NCBI RefSeq assembly: GCF_002115725.1
Contig: NZ_JFKD01000008.1
Span: forward strand, 124,001 to 188,000
Origin: Marivita cryptomonadis
GTDB lineage: Bacteria > Pseudomonadota > Alphaproteobacteria > Rhodobacterales > Rhodobacteraceae
Reading direction: 5' to 3'
DNA: 64,000 nt
Every line of letters begins with the position of its first letter. Position 1 is the first letter of the stretch. This document shows, in pieces, positions 38,475 through 51,385 of this stretch. The translations under genes and the position numbers were made by a program. The notes below the pieces were generated by a model. That model made no database searches. It saw only the letters and a program-made list of their open reading frames with translations, and had not been told where the DNA came from.

Positions 38475-39464
38475 ATGACTCTTCCCGCGAATATGACAGC
38501 CATCGAAATCGCCACTCATGGCGGACCAGACGTCTTGCAACCCGTGACTGTCCCGGTGCCAACACCCAAAGCAGGCGAGATCCTGATCAAGGTGGCCTAT
38601 GCAGGGGTTAACCGCCCCGACGCGCTGCAACGCGCGGGCCTCTACAATCCGCCGCCCGATGCTTCGCCCCTGCCCGGTCTCGAAGCCGCAGGCACGGTAG
38701 CGGCGGTCGGCCCCGGCGTAGCACGCTGGTCGGTTGGCGATGCGGTGACGGCCCTGCTGCCCGGTGGCGGTTATGCAGAGTATGTCACCACCTATGCGGA
38801 TCATGCACTGCCGGTACCCAAGGGCATGCCGATGGATCAGGCGGCGGCGCTGTGCGAGACGTATTTCACCGTTTGGACAAATGTCTTCCTGCGTGGTGGA
38901 TTGAAGGCAGGTGAGCGGTTCCTTGTGCATGGCGGATCAAGCGGCATCGGCACGACTGCGATCCAACTTGCCGCCCTGCGCGGTGCGCGGGTGTTCACCA
39001 CCGCCGGATCGGAGGACAAGTGTGCCGCCTGTGTCGGTTTGGGCGCCGAGGCAGCGTGGAACTACCGCGAAGTGGATTTCGTCGATCTGATGAAGGCCGA
39101 AGGCGGCGCGGATGTGATCCTCGACATGGTGGGGGGCGACTACATCGCGCGCAACCTGCGGGCGCTGGCCGATGACGGGCGGCTGGTACAGATCGCATTC
39201 CTGCAAGGGCCAAAGGTCGAGCTCAACTTCACCCAGATGATGACCCGGCGGCTGACCCTGACGGGATCAACCCTGCGACCGCAGTCCGTGGCCGCCAAAG
39301 CCGCCATCGCGCGGGATCTGGAGGCCGAGGTCTGGCCGCATCTTGCCTCCGGTCGGATCGCACCTGTGATGGACAGTGAATTTGCCCTCGCGGACGCCGC
39401 CAAGGCCCATGCGCGGATGGAGGGGTCAACCCATATCGGGAAAATCGTGCTGAAGGTGGGGTGA
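38475..39464 (+). CDS. NAD(P)H quinone oxidoreductase, zinc-independent MDR family (PIG3 type)
   Basis: Protein of 329 residues of the medium-chain dehydrogenase/reductase superfamily. The sequence starts MTAIEIATHGGPDVLQPVTV after a short N-terminal extension. It has YAGVNRPDALQRAGLYNPPP, the nucleotide-binding stretch FLVHGGSSGIGTTAIQLAA and the C-terminal GSTLRPQSVAAKAAI typical of TP53I3/QOR-like proteins. Zinc-ligand cysteines are absent. The start may be ATG 38475 or ATG 38493; a weak AGGA favours the former. Confidence 0.88.
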   Translation: MTLPANMTAIEIATHGGPDVLQPVTVPVPTPKAGEILIKVAYAGVNRPDALQRAGLYNPPPDASPLPGLEAAGTVAAVGPGVARWSVGDAVTALLPGGGYAEYVTTYADHALPVPKGMPMDQAAALCETYFTVWTNVFLRGGLKAGERFLVHGGSSGIGTTAIQLAALRGARVFTTAGSEDKCAACVGLGAEAAWNYREVDFVDLMKAEGGADVILDMVGGDYIARNLRALADDGRLVQIAFLQGPKVELNFTQMMTRRLTLTGSTLRPQSVAAKAAIARDLEAEVWPHLASGRIAPVMDSEFALADAAKAHARMEGSTHIGKIVLKVG

Positions 39465-39469
39465 GGCGC

Positions 39470-39536
39470 GAAGGGCTTTCGAAAGCCCTTCGTCACGCGG
39501 GCGCACGCCCGCGTTCAAGCCGCGTCGACGCGGCTT
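39470..39536. repeat. Three tandem palindromes between convergent oxidoreductase and glpK genes
   Basis: Perfect inverted repeats lie at 39470-39491 (22 bases, centred on TTCGAA), 39495-39514 (ACGCGGGCG-CA-CGCCCGCGT) and 39517-39536 (AAGCCGCGTCGACGCGGCTT). The last is followed on the + strand by TT and abuts the glpK stop codon; the first begins six bases after the oxidoreductase stop. The architecture matches the clusters at 29030 and 36890. Confidence 0.78.
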
Positions 39537-41027
39537 TTACCCCGCAAACCCGATCGTCGCGTCGATGGCCCGCTTCCACGCGCCGTACTTACGGTCGCGC
39601 ACATCTGCCGCCATGTCCGGCTCGAACCGGCCATCGACAGCCCATTGCGCGGCAAAGGCCTCCATGTCGGGCAGCACGCCAGCCTTGTAGCCTGCAAGCC
39701 ATGCCGCCCCCATCGCGGTGGTTTCCAGCACCTTGGGGCGCTCCACCGGGGCGTCGATGATGTCGGACAGGAATTGCATCGTCCAATCGGACGCGCTCAT
39801 GCCGCCATCGACGCGCAGCGCGGTTTCGGACGTGCCGGACCAGTCGGCCTTCATCGCCTCAAGCAGATCGCGGGTCTGGTAGCCGACGCTTTCCAGCGCG
39901 GCACGGGCAAACTCCTCTGGCCCAGAATTACGGGTCAGGCCGAAAATTGCCCCCCGGCATTCGGCATTCCAATACGGTGCGCCAAGGCCCGTGAAGGCAG
40001 GCACCAGCACCACTTCCTGCGTGTCGTCTGCCTTTTCCGCCAGCGGCTGGGTCTCTTTCGCCTCGCGGATGATCTTGAGCCCGTCGCGCAGCCATTGCAC
40101 CACGGCGCCCGCGATGAAGATTGACCCTTCCAATGCGTAGGTTGGCTTGCCGTCCAGCTGGTAAGCGATTGTCGTAAGCAGTCGGTTGGTCGAGGTCACT
40201 GGCGTGTCGCCTGTATTCAAAAGCGCGAAACACCCTGTGCCATAGGTGGATTTCAGCATCCCCGGCTGGAAACACGCCTGCCCTACGGTCGCCGCCTGCT
40301 GGTCACCGGCAATGCCACAGATCGGGATGGCACGGCCAAAAAGATCAGCGCGGGTCTCGCCAAAATCGGCGGCACAGTCCTTGACCTCGGGCAGCATGGA
40401 CATGGGGATGCCCAGCTTGTCGCAGATCGTCTTGGACCAGCGGCCTTTGCGGATGTCGTAGAGCATGGTGCGCGCGGCATTGGTTGCATCCGTGACATGG
40501 ACCTTGCCACCCGTCAGGTTCCAGACAATCCATGTGTCCACAGTGCCAAAGGCCAGTTCGCCCGCCTCGGCACGGGCGCGGACACCGTCCACATTGTCGA
40601 GAATCCACGCCAGTTTTGTTCCGCTAAAGTACGGGTCGAGCAAAAGCCCGGTGCGGTCGGTCACGACCTCTTCAAACCCTTCGGCCTTTAACCCCTTGCA
40701 GAACTCCGACGTGCGGCGGTCCTGCCAGACGATGGCGTTGAACACGGGCTTGCCGGTGGCACGATCCCAGACCAACGTAGTTTCGCGCTGGTTGGTGATG
40801 CCGATGGCGGCAATGTCAGCGGTGCTGCCGCCAGCCTTTTCGATCGCGGCGCGGCAGGTGGCGGCGGTGGTGGACCAGAGGTCCGACGGGTCATGTTCGA
40901 CCCAGCCGCTTTGCGGGTAATGCTGGGTGAATTCTTCCTGCGCTGACGCGACAACGGTTAGGGTTTCGTCAAACAGGATGGCGCGCGTCGATGTCGTGCC
41001 TTGGTCGATGGCAAGAATGTGGGTCAT
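39537..41027 (-). CDS. glpK: Glycerol kinase
   Basis: Protein of 496 residues, FGGY family. It begins [20 protein letters not shown] with the phosphate-loop DQGTTSTR. The conserved [19 protein letters not shown] and [19 protein letters not shown] blocks are present. It phosphorylates imported glycerol to sn-glycerol 3-phosphate for GlpD. AGGAGG lies ten bases before the ATG. It is separated from glpV by an intrinsic terminator, so it is either read through or has its own promoter in the 127-base gap. Confidence 0.96.
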   Translation of the reverse strand: MTHILAIDQGTTSTRAILFDETLTVVASAQEEFTQHYPQSGWVEHDPSDLWSTTAATCRAAIEKAGGSTADIAAIGITNQRETTLVWDRATGKPVFNAIVWQDRRTSEFCKGLKAEGFEEVVTDRTGLLLDPYFSGTKLAWILDNVDGVRARAEAGELAFGTVDTWIVWNLTGGKVHVTDATNAARTMLYDIRKGRWSKTICDKLGIPMSMLPEVKDCAADFGETRADLFGRAIPICGIAGDQQAATVGQACFQPGMLKSTYGTGCFALLNTGDTPVTSTNRLLTTIAYQLDGKPTYALEGSIFIAGAVVQWLRDGLKIIREAKETQPLAEKADDTQEVVLVPAFTGLGAPYWNAECRGAIFGLTRNSGPEEFARAALESVGYQTRDLLEAMKADWSGTSETALRVDGGMSASDWTMQFLSDIIDAPVERPKVLETTAMGAAWLAGYKAGVLPDMEAFAAQWAVDGRFEPDMAADVRDRKYGAWKRAIDATIGFAG

Positions 41028-41112
41028 GTGCGGCGGGCCTCCTGTGGTGACGTGTTGGGTCCGTCCACTGTTTCAGGACGGCGGAAAAGGATCAAATGGG
41101 AAAGGGACAAAC

Positions 41113-41143
41113 GAAAATCGGGGCGCGATAAGCGCGCCCCGAT
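41113..41143 (-). terminator. Rho-independent terminator after glpV
   Basis: A perfect 11-bp stem (ATCGGGGCGCG / CGCGCCCCGAT, 41117-41127 and 41133-41143) with a five-base loop. On the minus strand it is followed by TTTCGTTTG (with the arm end reading ATTTT). It lies between glpV and glpK and can set their expression ratio. Confidence 0.85.
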
Positions 41144-41154
41144 CGTAAGGCAGC

Positions 41155-42867
41155 TTACTGCCAGGACTTGATCAGCTCGTCATAAGAGACGGTCTGAGGC
41201 TCTTCGTCCTCGTTGTCGAGCTTGGCATAAGGCGCACCCGGCTGGTCGAACCAATACTGCGCGTCACGCTCTTCGTTCATGACCGGGCCAAGATCGCCCT
41301 GGACGCCTGCACGCTCAAGACGCTCGAGTACGCGTTCCTGATCGGCACAGAGTGCATCAAGTGCTTCTTGCGGGGTTTTCGCACCGGACATTGCGTCGCC
41401 GATGTTCTGCCACCACAGCTGGGCCAACTTCGGGTAATCCGGAACGTTTGTGCCGGTCGGGGACCAAGCCACACGCGCCGGGGAACGGTAGAATTCTACC
41501 AGACCACCCAATTTGTCCGCACGCTCGGTGAAGCTGTCATGCTGCACTGTGGACTCGCGGATGAAGGTAAGACCCACATGGGACTTCTTCACGTCGACGG
41601 TCTTGGACGTCACGAACTGCGCATAGAGCCATGCGGCCTTTGCACGGTCCACCGGGGTGGATTCCATGAGTGTCCAGCTGCCTGCATCCTGGTAGCCGAC
41701 CTTTTGGCCTTCTTTCCAGTAAACGCCATGCGGGCTGGGTGCCATGCGCCACTTGGGTGTGCCGTCTTCGTTCATCACCGGCAGGCCGGGCTTTACGGTG
41801 TCGGCTGTGAACGCGGTGTACCAGAACATCTGCTGCGCGATGTTACCCTGTGCGGGGATCGGGCCTGCTTCGGAGAAGGTCATACCGGCCGCTGCGGGCG
41901 GTGTGTACTTTTCCAGCCATTCGATCGCCTTGGTCACAGCATAGACCGCTGCGGGCGCGTTGGTGGCACCACCACGAGCAACGCACGAGCCAACCGGCTG
42001 CGAGTTCTCGTTTACACGGATACCCCATTCGTCGACCGGAAGGCCGTTGGGTTCACCCACGTCGCCCATGCCAGCCATGGACATCCACGCGTCGGTATAG
42101 CGCCAACCCAGCGACGGGTCTTTCTTGCCGTAGTCCATGTTGCCAAAGACGTCGCCTTCGACGCCCATGTGGCTCAGGTCGCGGCCCGTGAAGAATTCCG
42201 CGATGTCCTCGTAGGCAGACCAATTGACCGGAACACCCAGTTCATAGCCGAACTGTGCTTCGAAATCGGCCTTGTTCTTTTCGTCGTTGAACCAGTCGTA
42301 GCGGAACCAGTAGAGGTTCGCGAACTGCTGTGTCGGCAGCTGGTACACCTTGCCATCCGGGCCAGTGGTGAAGCTGAGGCCGATGAAGTCTGAAAGGTCC
42401 AGCGACGGCAGGGTCACGTCTGCACCCTCGCCCGCCATCCAGTCGGTCAGGTTGCGCACCTGCTGGTAGCGCCAGTGCGTGCCGATCAGGTCGGAGTCGT
42501 TGATGTAGCCGTCGTAGATGTTTTCACCCGACTGCATCTGAGTCTGGAGCTTTTCCACCACGTCGCCTTCGCCGATCAGGTCATGGGTGACCTTGATGCC
42601 GGTGATGCGCTCGAACGCCGGGGCAAGCACCTGGCTTTCGTATTCGTGTGTGGTGATCGTCTCGGACACGACCTTGATTTCCATTCCCTGGAACGGGGCC
42701 GCTGCATCGACGAAGAACTGCATCTCAGCTTCTTGCGCGGCACGGTCGATCGACGACAGCTCGCCAATCTCTGCATCAAGGAACGCACGGGCGGCGTCCA
42801 TGTCGGCGAATGCCGGACCCGCAAGGATCAGCAGCGCCGCTGTTGAGGATTTAAGGTTCAAGTTCAT
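41155..42867 (-). CDS. glpV: Glycerol ABC transporter periplasmic binding protein
   Basis: Protein of 570 residues. A signal peptide (MNLNLKSSTAALLILAGPAFA) precedes a large family 1-type binding domain with EIKVVSETITTHEYESQVLA and ATAPSPHGVYW-like segments. In Rhizobium leguminosarum GlpV is the binding protein of the GlpSTPQUV glycerol importer (established); gene order here matches. The start at 42867 has GGGAGGAACC in front. The reading frame extends far upstream without support. Confidence 0.88.
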   Translation of the reverse strand: MNLNLKSSTAALLILAGPAFADMDAARAFLDAEIGELSSIDRAAQEAEMQFFVDAAAPFQGMEIKVVSETITTHEYESQVLAPAFERITGIKVTHDLIGEGDVVEKLQTQMQSGENIYDGYINDSDLIGTHWRYQQVRNLTDWMAGEGADVTLPSLDLSDFIGLSFTTGPDGKVYQLPTQQFANLYWFRYDWFNDEKNKADFEAQFGYELGVPVNWSAYEDIAEFFTGRDLSHMGVEGDVFGNMDYGKKDPSLGWRYTDAWMSMAGMGDVGEPNGLPVDEWGIRVNENSQPVGSCVARGGATNAPAAVYAVTKAIEWLEKYTPPAAAGMTFSEAGPIPAQGNIAQQMFWYTAFTADTVKPGLPVMNEDGTPKWRMAPSPHGVYWKEGQKVGYQDAGSWTLMESTPVDRAKAAWLYAQFVTSKTVDVKKSHVGLTFIRESTVQHDSFTERADKLGGLVEFYRSPARVAWSPTGTNVPDYPKLAQLWWQNIGDAMSGAKTPQEALDALCADQERVLERLERAGVQGDLGPVMNEERDAQYWFDQPGAPYAKLDNEDEEPQTVSYDELIKSWQ

Positions 42868-42944
42868 TAGGTTCCTCCCGGTTATTGAGAACTTGGATGA
42901 AGTAATGTGGTCCCCCGTCGCCGGGAAATCACAAGCGTATCGGG

Positions 42945-43223
42945 TTACACCCAGCGGAACACCGCTGCAGCGTAGAGCGCGCAAACCGCCATGGCCCAGG
43001 GCTGGTTTTCTCCGACCAGTCCAAGCCACGCGAGATTGATGAACGCGCTGCCCAGAAGCGTGATGAACAAACGATCACCGCGCGTCGTTTCGATCCGCAA
43101 GATGCCCACGCGGGGCGTCTCGGGAAATTTGATTGCAAGGAACGTAAAGACGATCAGCAGGCTCGCGATCACCATGAAGAAAATCGCGGTCGGCCATGTC
43201 CATGCCATCCATGAGAGATCCAT
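42945..43223 (-). CDS. glpU: Small membrane protein of the glycerol transporter operon (DUF2160)
   Basis: Protein of 92 residues with two or three predicted membrane segments (WTWPTAIFFMVIASLLIVFT, LFITLLGSAFINLAWLG, AMAVCALYAAAVFRW). It matches the DUF2160 proteins encoded between the permease and binding-protein genes of GlpSTPQUV systems. Its role in transport is not known. It lies 70 bases after glpQ. Confidence 0.85.
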   Translation of the reverse strand: MDLSWMAWTWPTAIFFMVIASLLIVFTFLAIKFPETPRVGILRIETTRGDRLFITLLGSAFINLAWLGLVGENQPWAMAVCALYAAAVFRWV

Positions 43224-43293
43224 CAGGCGGCCCTCCTATTTGAAAATGTCACGGTGCAAAGGCGCACAGTCGCGTGTGTGACACGGCGCTCCA

Positions 43294-44160
<867 letters not shown>

Positions 44161-44164
44161 TGGT

Positions 44165-46131
<1,967 letters not shown>

Positions 46132-46141
46132 GTCCGTTCCT

Positions 46142-47230
46142 TCAGGCCGCCAGCGCGTAAGACGCGGGGGCGATCATTTTGCCCTGTTCGTCGAAGACAT
46201 AGACATGACGCGGATCAAGCCAAACGGTCAGGTCTTCGCCCAGTTTCAGGTCATGCACCCCGTGGATCAGACCAACCCAGCGTTGGCCGTGGTGATCCAG
46301 ATGCACAAAGGTTTCCGACCCGGTGAGTTCGGTCACGGTCAGTTGCGTGGTGAACGCCATGGCGTCCGCCGCATGCTGACCGATTTCAAGGTGGTTGGGA
46401 CGAAACCCGGCTGTATAGTTACCATCGGGCAAATCAGCCAAACGGCCCATCGCCTGCGTGGATTGATTGTTGCCAAAGGTCAGTTGGCCGCCTGCCTTGG
46501 TCACCGCAAGGAAGTTCATCGGCGGATCACTGAACACCCGCGCCGTGGTCGCATCGACCGGCTGGCGGTAAACATCGGGTGTGAGACCGAATTGCGTGAC
46601 GCGGCCTTCCCAAAGGGTGGCGGTATTCCCGCCCAAAAGCAGCGCCTCTTCAGGTTCGGTGGTCGCGTAAACGAAAATGGAGCCGGATTCTTCGAAAATC
46701 TTGGGGATCTCGATCCGCAGCTCTTCGCGCAGCTTATAGTCGAGGTTGGCAAGCGGTTCGTCCAGAAGCACCAGCCCCGCGTTTTTGACCAGCGCCCGTG
46801 CCAAAGCGCAGCGCTGTTGCTGACCGCCCGAGAGTTCCAGCGGTTTGCGGTTCAGCATCGGGGTCAGCTTCATCAACTCGGCGGTGTCGCGCACGCGGCG
46901 GTCAATCTCGGCGCGGTCGACACCCATCAGCTTCATCGGGGATGCGATATTGTCGTAGACGGTCATTGACGGGTAGTTGATGAACTGCTGGTACACCATC
47001 GCGACCTTACGATCCTGCACGCGCATGCCCGTCACATCCTTGCCCTGCCAGATGATCTGGCCGGTCGCGGGCACATCCAGCCCCGCCATCAAACGCATCA
47101 GCGACGTCTTGCCCGACAAGGTCGGCCCAAGCAGCACGTTCATCGTGCCTTTTTCCAGCGTCAGGTCCGTCGGGTAGATATGGGTCTGCCCTTCGACCAC
47201 TTTGGACACGCCCTTAAGCTCGAGTGTCAT
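46142..47230 (-). CDS. glpS: Glycerol ABC transporter ATPase lacking the switch histidine
   Basis: Protein of 362 residues. Walker A is GPTLSGKT at 35-42, signature LSGGQ at 133-137 and Walker B LVLLDEP at 153-159. The H-loop segment reads ATTEPEEAL, with Thr191 where histidine is expected. A TOBE-type C-terminal domain is present. It is 10 bases after glpD and 10 before glpT, in one transcript. Confidence 0.9.
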   Translation of the reverse strand: MTLELKGVSKVVEGQTHIYPTDLTLEKGTMNVLLGPTLSGKTSLMRLMAGLDVPATGQIIWQGKDVTGMRVQDRKVAMVYQQFINYPSMTVYDNIASPMKLMGVDRAEIDRRVRDTAELMKLTPMLNRKPLELSGGQQQRCALARALVKNAGLVLLDEPLANLDYKLREELRIEIPKIFEESGSIFVYATTEPEEALLLGGNTATLWEGRVTQFGLTPDVYRQPVDATTARVFSDPPMNFLAVTKAGGQLTFGNNQSTQAMGRLADLPDGNYTAGFRPNHLEIGQHAADAMAFTTQLTVTELTGSETFVHLDHHGQRWVGLIHGVHDLKLGEDLTVWLDPRHVYVFDEQGKMIAPASYALAA

Positions 47231-47240
47231 GTCCAGCCCC

Positions 47241-48836
47241 CTATTCTGCGGCCTTGGACAAGGATTGACGATGATCCGCCATCCAGGTGTCCAAGTCCTT
47301 GATCTGTTCAGCGCTCAGTCGCAGACCAAGCTTGTTGCGGCGCCACACCACATCTTCGGCGGTGTGGGCGTATTCATGGGTCATCAGCCAATGCACTTCA
47401 GCCTCAGTCAGGGTCGCGCCGAAATCGCGGCCCAGATCGCCTGCTTCCTTGGCGGTTCCGAGGATTGTCGGTGCCTCTGTCCCATAGGCGCGCACAAGGC
47501 GGCGGGCCCAGAAGGCATCAAGGAATGGGAACGCGTCCTGCAGCTTGGCCACTTGCGCATCGAACCCGTCGACCGGGAAATCGCCACCGGGCAGCGTGAC
47601 ACCCGCTGTCCACGGGCCTTTGACGTTCGGCAATTGCTCGGCGATCTTCTCAAGCGCGCTTTCGGCAAGGCGGCGGTAGGTGGTGATCTTGCCGCCAAAG
47701 ATGTTCAGCACCGGCGCGCCGCCATTGGCATCGACCTTGAGCGTATAGTCGCGGGTGGCCGCCGTAGCACTGCTGGCGCCGTCGTCATAAAGCGGACGGA
47801 CACCGGAATAGGTCCAGACAACATCTTTGTCCGACAGGTCTTGCTTGAAGTATTGGTTGGCGAAGTTCAGCAGGTAAGATTGCTCTTGCGGGGTACAGAC
47901 AGGCTTGTTTGATGGGTCGTCATGTTCGGCATCGGTGGTGCCGATCAGGGTGAAATCAGTCTCATAGGGAATGGCAAAGATGATCCTGCCATCAGTGCCT
48001 TGGAAGAAGTAGCATTTGTCGTGATCATAAAGCTTGCGCGTAACAATGTGAGAGCCGCGCACCAGCCGCACACCTTCAGTTGAATTCAATCGAACCTTGG
48101 TCTGAATAATGTCCCCTACCCACGGTCCGCCGGCGTTCACCAGCATTTTCGCGTGGTGTGTGCGGGTCTCACCATTTTCGGTATTTTGCGTTTCGATGCG
48201 CCAGAGACCACCATCGCGCGCCGCTGACAGAACCTTGGTGCGCGGCAGGATGGTGGCGCCGCGCGCTTCAGCATCGCGGGCGTTCAGAACGACAAGACGC
48301 GAGTCTTCGATCCAGCAATCGGAATATTCGTAGGCTTTCGCAAACCGGTCGTCCAAAGGAACGCCTTCGGGTGCGTTTTCCAGCGCAAGTGTCTTGGTGC
48401 CGGGCAGAATTTTGCGTCCGCCCAGATTGTCATATAGGAAAAGCCCCAAGCGGATCAGCCACGCGGGGCGACGTCCCTTCATCCAAGGCATGATAAAGCT
48501 TAGCAGTCGCGACGTGGGTGTGTCGGATTCGAACCTCATATCCTCATGATAAGGAAGGACAAATCGCATCGGCCAGCTGATATGCGGCATCGCTTTGAGC
48601 AGGACCTCCCGTTCGACCAGCGCTTCGCGGACCAAACGGAATTCAAAATATTCAAGATAGCGCAAACCGCCGTGGAACAGTTTGGTCGAAGCCGACGAGG
48701 TCGCAGAGGCCAGATCGTTCATTTCTGCAAGCGTCACAGACAGCCCACGGCCAGCCGCATCACGTGCGATCCCGCAGCCGTTGATGCCACCACCGATAAT
48801 GAAAAGATCTGTTGGTTCGACGTTTTGGTCGATCAC
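47241..48836 (-). CDS. glpD: Glycerol-3-phosphate dehydrogenase (FAD, aerobic type)
   Basis: Protein of 531 residues. An FAD-binding Rossmann motif (LFIIGGGINGCGIARDAAGRG) begins near residue 10, followed by MNDLASATSSASTKLFHGGLRYLE, characteristic of GlpD. It oxidises glycerol 3-phosphate to dihydroxyacetone phosphate at the membrane and feeds the quinone pool. The start is taken as GTG 48836, because GGGAGGTGG precedes it and the protein N-terminus then fits the family; an ATG 120 bases upstream has no support. First gene of the glycerol operon. Confidence 0.93.
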   Translation of the reverse strand: MIDQNVEPTDLFIIGGGINGCGIARDAAGRGLSVTLAEMNDLASATSSASTKLFHGGLRYLEYFEFRLVREALVEREVLLKAMPHISWPMRFVLPYHEDMRFESDTPTSRLLSFIMPWMKGRRPAWLIRLGLFLYDNLGGRKILPGTKTLALENAPEGVPLDDRFAKAYEYSDCWIEDSRLVVLNARDAEARGATILPRTKVLSAARDGGLWRIETQNTENGETRTHHAKMLVNAGGPWVGDIIQTKVRLNSTEGVRLVRGSHIVTRKLYDHDKCYFFQGTDGRIIFAIPYETDFTLIGTTDAEHDDPSNKPVCTPQEQSYLLNFANQYFKQDLSDKDVVWTYSGVRPLYDDGASSATAATRDYTLKVDANGGAPVLNIFGGKITTYRRLAESALEKIAEQLPNVKGPWTAGVTLPGGDFPVDGFDAQVAKLQDAFPFLDAFWARRLVRAYGTEAPTILGTAKEAGDLGRDFGATLTEAEVHWLMTHEYAHTAEDVVWRRNKLGLRLSAEQIKDLDTWMADHRQSLSKAAE

Positions 48837-48913
48837 CGCGCGCCACCTCCCAATGCCACGTATGTCCGGTGCAATGTATGCGGATTGAGTCGCGTTCACG
48901 CAAGGCGATTTTT

Positions 48914-48930
48914 TTCGTTTATGTTCGTTT
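48914..48930. promoter_or_regulatory. Candidate GlpR operator: direct repeats TTCGTTT
   Basis: Two TTCGTTT repeats start ten bases apart (48914-48920 and 48924-48930), 78-94 bases upstream of glpD in the divergent glpD-glpR region. DeoR-type GlpR proteins bind repeated TTCG-containing sequences (established for several GlpRs). The assignment rests on position and repetition only. Confidence 0.4.
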
Positions 48931-49077
48931 TTTGCTATCCCCATGAAAGCAAACAAAATTTGACATTAGGTTTTCCTGACCTAAGCCCGTTAAGATCGGA
49001 AAACCGCGTGCAGCGACAAGCTGACGTTGCGGAATCGTCCATCGTTGACTTCGAAACCAGACCAGACTGAGCCCCTT

Positions 49078-49842
49078 ATGTCCCACGCCTTTCGTCACCG
49101 TGATATTCTGGACATCGCGCGCAAGGAGGGGAAGGTCACGGTCGAAGGATTGGCTCAGCATTTCGGTGTGACGCTGCAAACCATTCGGCGCGACCTGTCC
49201 GATCTGGCCGAGGATGGCAGGCTCGAGCGGGTGCATGGCGGGGCGATGCTGCCCTCTAGCACCAGCAATATCGGGTATGAACAGCGCCAGACGCTTAATG
49301 CCAAGGCAAAGGCGGCGATGGCCAAGGCCTGCGCTCAGCGCATTCCCAACAACATTTCGCTGTTTCTGAACATCGGCACGAGCACCGAGGCTGTGGCACG
49401 TGAATTGCGCGGTCACAAGAACCTGCTGGTGGTCACCAACAATATGAACGTGGCGAATATTCTGGCCGAAATGCAGGATTGCGAAGTGGTGGTGACGGGC
49501 GGCAACCTGCGCCGCGCTGATGGCGGGCTGGTGGGCAAGCTGGCGACCGAGACCATCCTTCAGTTCAAGTTCGATCTGGCGATCATCGGCTGTTCGGCGC
49601 TTGATCGTGACGGCGATCTGCTCGACTTCGACATTCAAGAAGTCAGCGTCAGCCAAGCCATCCTGCAACAATCGCGCAAGACCTATCTGGTCGCGGATGC
49701 GTCCAAGCTGAAACGAAACGCGCCAGCGCGTATCGCCTCGCTGTCAGAGATCGACACCCTCTTCACCGATGCCGCCCTGCCCGCTGACTTGCCCGCGAAA
49801 TGCGCGGATTGGGACACCGAAGTGGTGGTCGCGCGGCCTTAA
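49078..49842 (+). CDS. glpR: DeoR-family repressor of the glycerol operon
   Basis: Protein of 254 residues. An N-terminal DeoR helix-turn-helix ([40 protein letters not shown]) and a C-terminal sugar-phosphate sensor domain ([33 protein letters not shown]) are seen. By position and family it is the glycerol-3-phosphate-responsive GlpR. ATG at 49078 opens the family N-terminus. Its stop codon overlaps that of cobQ on the other strand. Confidence 0.88.
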   Translation: MSHAFRHRDILDIARKEGKVTVEGLAQHFGVTLQTIRRDLSDLAEDGRLERVHGGAMLPSSTSNIGYEQRQTLNAKAKAAMAKACAQRIPNNISLFLNIGTSTEAVARELRGHKNLLVVTNNMNVANILAEMQDCEVVVTGGNLRRADGGLVGKLATETILQFKFDLAIIGCSALDRDGDLLDFDIQEVSVSQAILQQSRKTYLVADASKLKRNAPARIASLSEIDTLFTDAALPADLPAKCADWDTEVVVARP

Positions 49843-51317
49843 GCCTTGATCGGGCGGGCCGCCGCCAACAGGCCGTCAATGTCGAGATGTGCCTCCATAT
49901 GGGCCGCGAGTTCGTTCAGCGTGCGGTCAATGGTACGCGTATAATCTGCCCCTCCAGACTTGTGGCCCATCTGGCGCAGGAACGCTTGCCGGAACGCGCC
50001 ATTGGCGAAAAGACCATGCAGATAGGTGCCCATCACCCGGCCATTCCCCGAAATTGCTCCATCCGGCGCATCGCCGATCCGCGCAAAGGCCCGCGCACTG
50101 TCGGGGCCATTGGTCTGACCGATGTGGATTTCATACCCGTCAAAACCGGTGCCCGTCGGCAGATGCACAGCCTCGACGCGGGTCAGCGTCTTGCGTGGTT
50201 GCATGGTGGTTGTCACGTTCAACAATCCCAGCCCGGGCGCTGTGCCCACATCACCTTCAAGCCCCTCGGGATCGTCGATCTGCGCCCCAAGCATCTGGTA
50301 TCCGCCGCAAATTCCCAGCACCCGACACCCGCGCCGAAGATGGGCGAGGATGTCGATGTCCCAGCCCTGCGCGCGCAGGAAGGCCAGATCGGCGCGGGTG
50401 GATTTCGTGCCGGGCAACACGATCAGATCCGCGTCACCGGGCAGCGCCTGCCCCGGCGGTACCATCGTCAACCGGATATTCGGTTCCGCCTTGAGCGGAT
50501 CAAGATCGTCGAAATTGGCGATCCGCGACAGCATGGGACAGGCGATGTGGAACCCCTGCCCGCCACTGGTCTCGGCAAGTTCCACCGCATCCTCGGCGGG
50601 CAGCAGATGCGCCGCGTCAAACCAAGGGAGCACGCCGTAACCGTTCCAGCCGGTATGGTCTTCGATGGCACGGTAGCCGTCTTCGAACAATGTCACATCA
50701 CCGCGAAACTTGTTTACGAGGAACCCCACCACTTGCGCCACATCTTCGTCTGTCATTACAGTGTGCGTGCCGACGATCTGCGCAATCACCCCGCCCCGGT
50801 CGATATCCCCGGCAAGGATCACCGGCACATCCGCCGCACAGGCAAAGCCCATATTGGCGATATCGCCAAGCCGCAGATTGACCTCGGCCGGGCTGCCCGC
50901 GCCTTCGACAAGGATCAGGTCTGCGGTCTGTGCAAGCCTATGAAAACTGTCCAGAACCACGTCCAGCAACACGCCCCGGTCTTCGCGAAAGCGCTTTGCT
51001 TCGAGCCAGCCGCGCACCTGGCCTTGCACGATGACCTGCGAGCCCCGGTCGCTTTCGGGCTTCAGAAGAACGGGGTTCATGTGCACTGACAATTCGCGTC
51101 CGCAGGCGATGGCCTGCAAGGCCTGCGCACGGCCGATCTCACCCCCATCCGCGGTCACCGCGGCATTGTTCGACATGTTCTGCGGCTTGAACGGCGCGAC
51201 AGACAACCCGCGCAACTGCGCCGCTCGGCACAGTCCGGCGACCAGCATAGACTTGCCGACATTCGACCCGGTTCCTTGGATCATCAGCGCCCGAGGTTGG
51301 GTCTTTTCGGATGTCAT
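49839..51317 (-). CDS. cobQ: Cobyric acid synthase
   Basis: Protein of 492 residues. The N-terminal dethiobiotin-synthetase-like ATPase domain has [20 protein letters not shown] and [20 protein letters not shown]. The C-terminal glutamine amidotransferase has the nucleophile in [13 protein letters not shown] and ends near [12 protein letters not shown]. It amidates four side chains of adenosylcobyrinic acid a,c-diamide in B12 synthesis. It stands alone here, away from other cob genes. Methylmalonyl-CoA mutase and BchE in the same window need its end product. Confidence 0.95.
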   Translation of the reverse strand: MTSEKTQPRALMIQGTGSNVGKSMLVAGLCRAAQLRGLSVAPFKPQNMSNNAAVTADGGEIGRAQALQAIACGRELSVHMNPVLLKPESDRGSQVIVQGQVRGWLEAKRFREDRGVLLDVVLDSFHRLAQTADLILVEGAGSPAEVNLRLGDIANMGFACAADVPVILAGDIDRGGVIAQIVGTHTVMTDEDVAQVVGFLVNKFRGDVTLFEDGYRAIEDHTGWNGYGVLPWFDAAHLLPAEDAVELAETSGGQGFHIACPMLSRIANFDDLDPLKAEPNIRLTMVPPGQALPGDADLIVLPGTKSTRADLAFLRAQGWDIDILAHLRRGCRVLGICGGYQMLGAQIDDPEGLEGDVGTAPGLGLLNVTTTMQPRKTLTRVEAVHLPTGTGFDGYEIHIGQTNGPDSARAFARIGDAPDGAISGNGRVMGTYLHGLFANGAFRQAFLRQMGHKSGGADYTRTIDRTLNELAAHMEAHLDIDGLLAAARPIKA

Positions 51318-51385
51318 GACGCGGCCCTATCCGTTCGATCCTAAAACGAGGTACTGTGTCACGCCTGGCTTGTCGATGGCGCCGA

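Noticed and set aside
38251..38565. 105-residue N-terminal extension of metY
   Set aside because: Composition is unlike a protein and the conserved MetY N-terminus begins at the ATG with a good ribosome-binding site at 38250.
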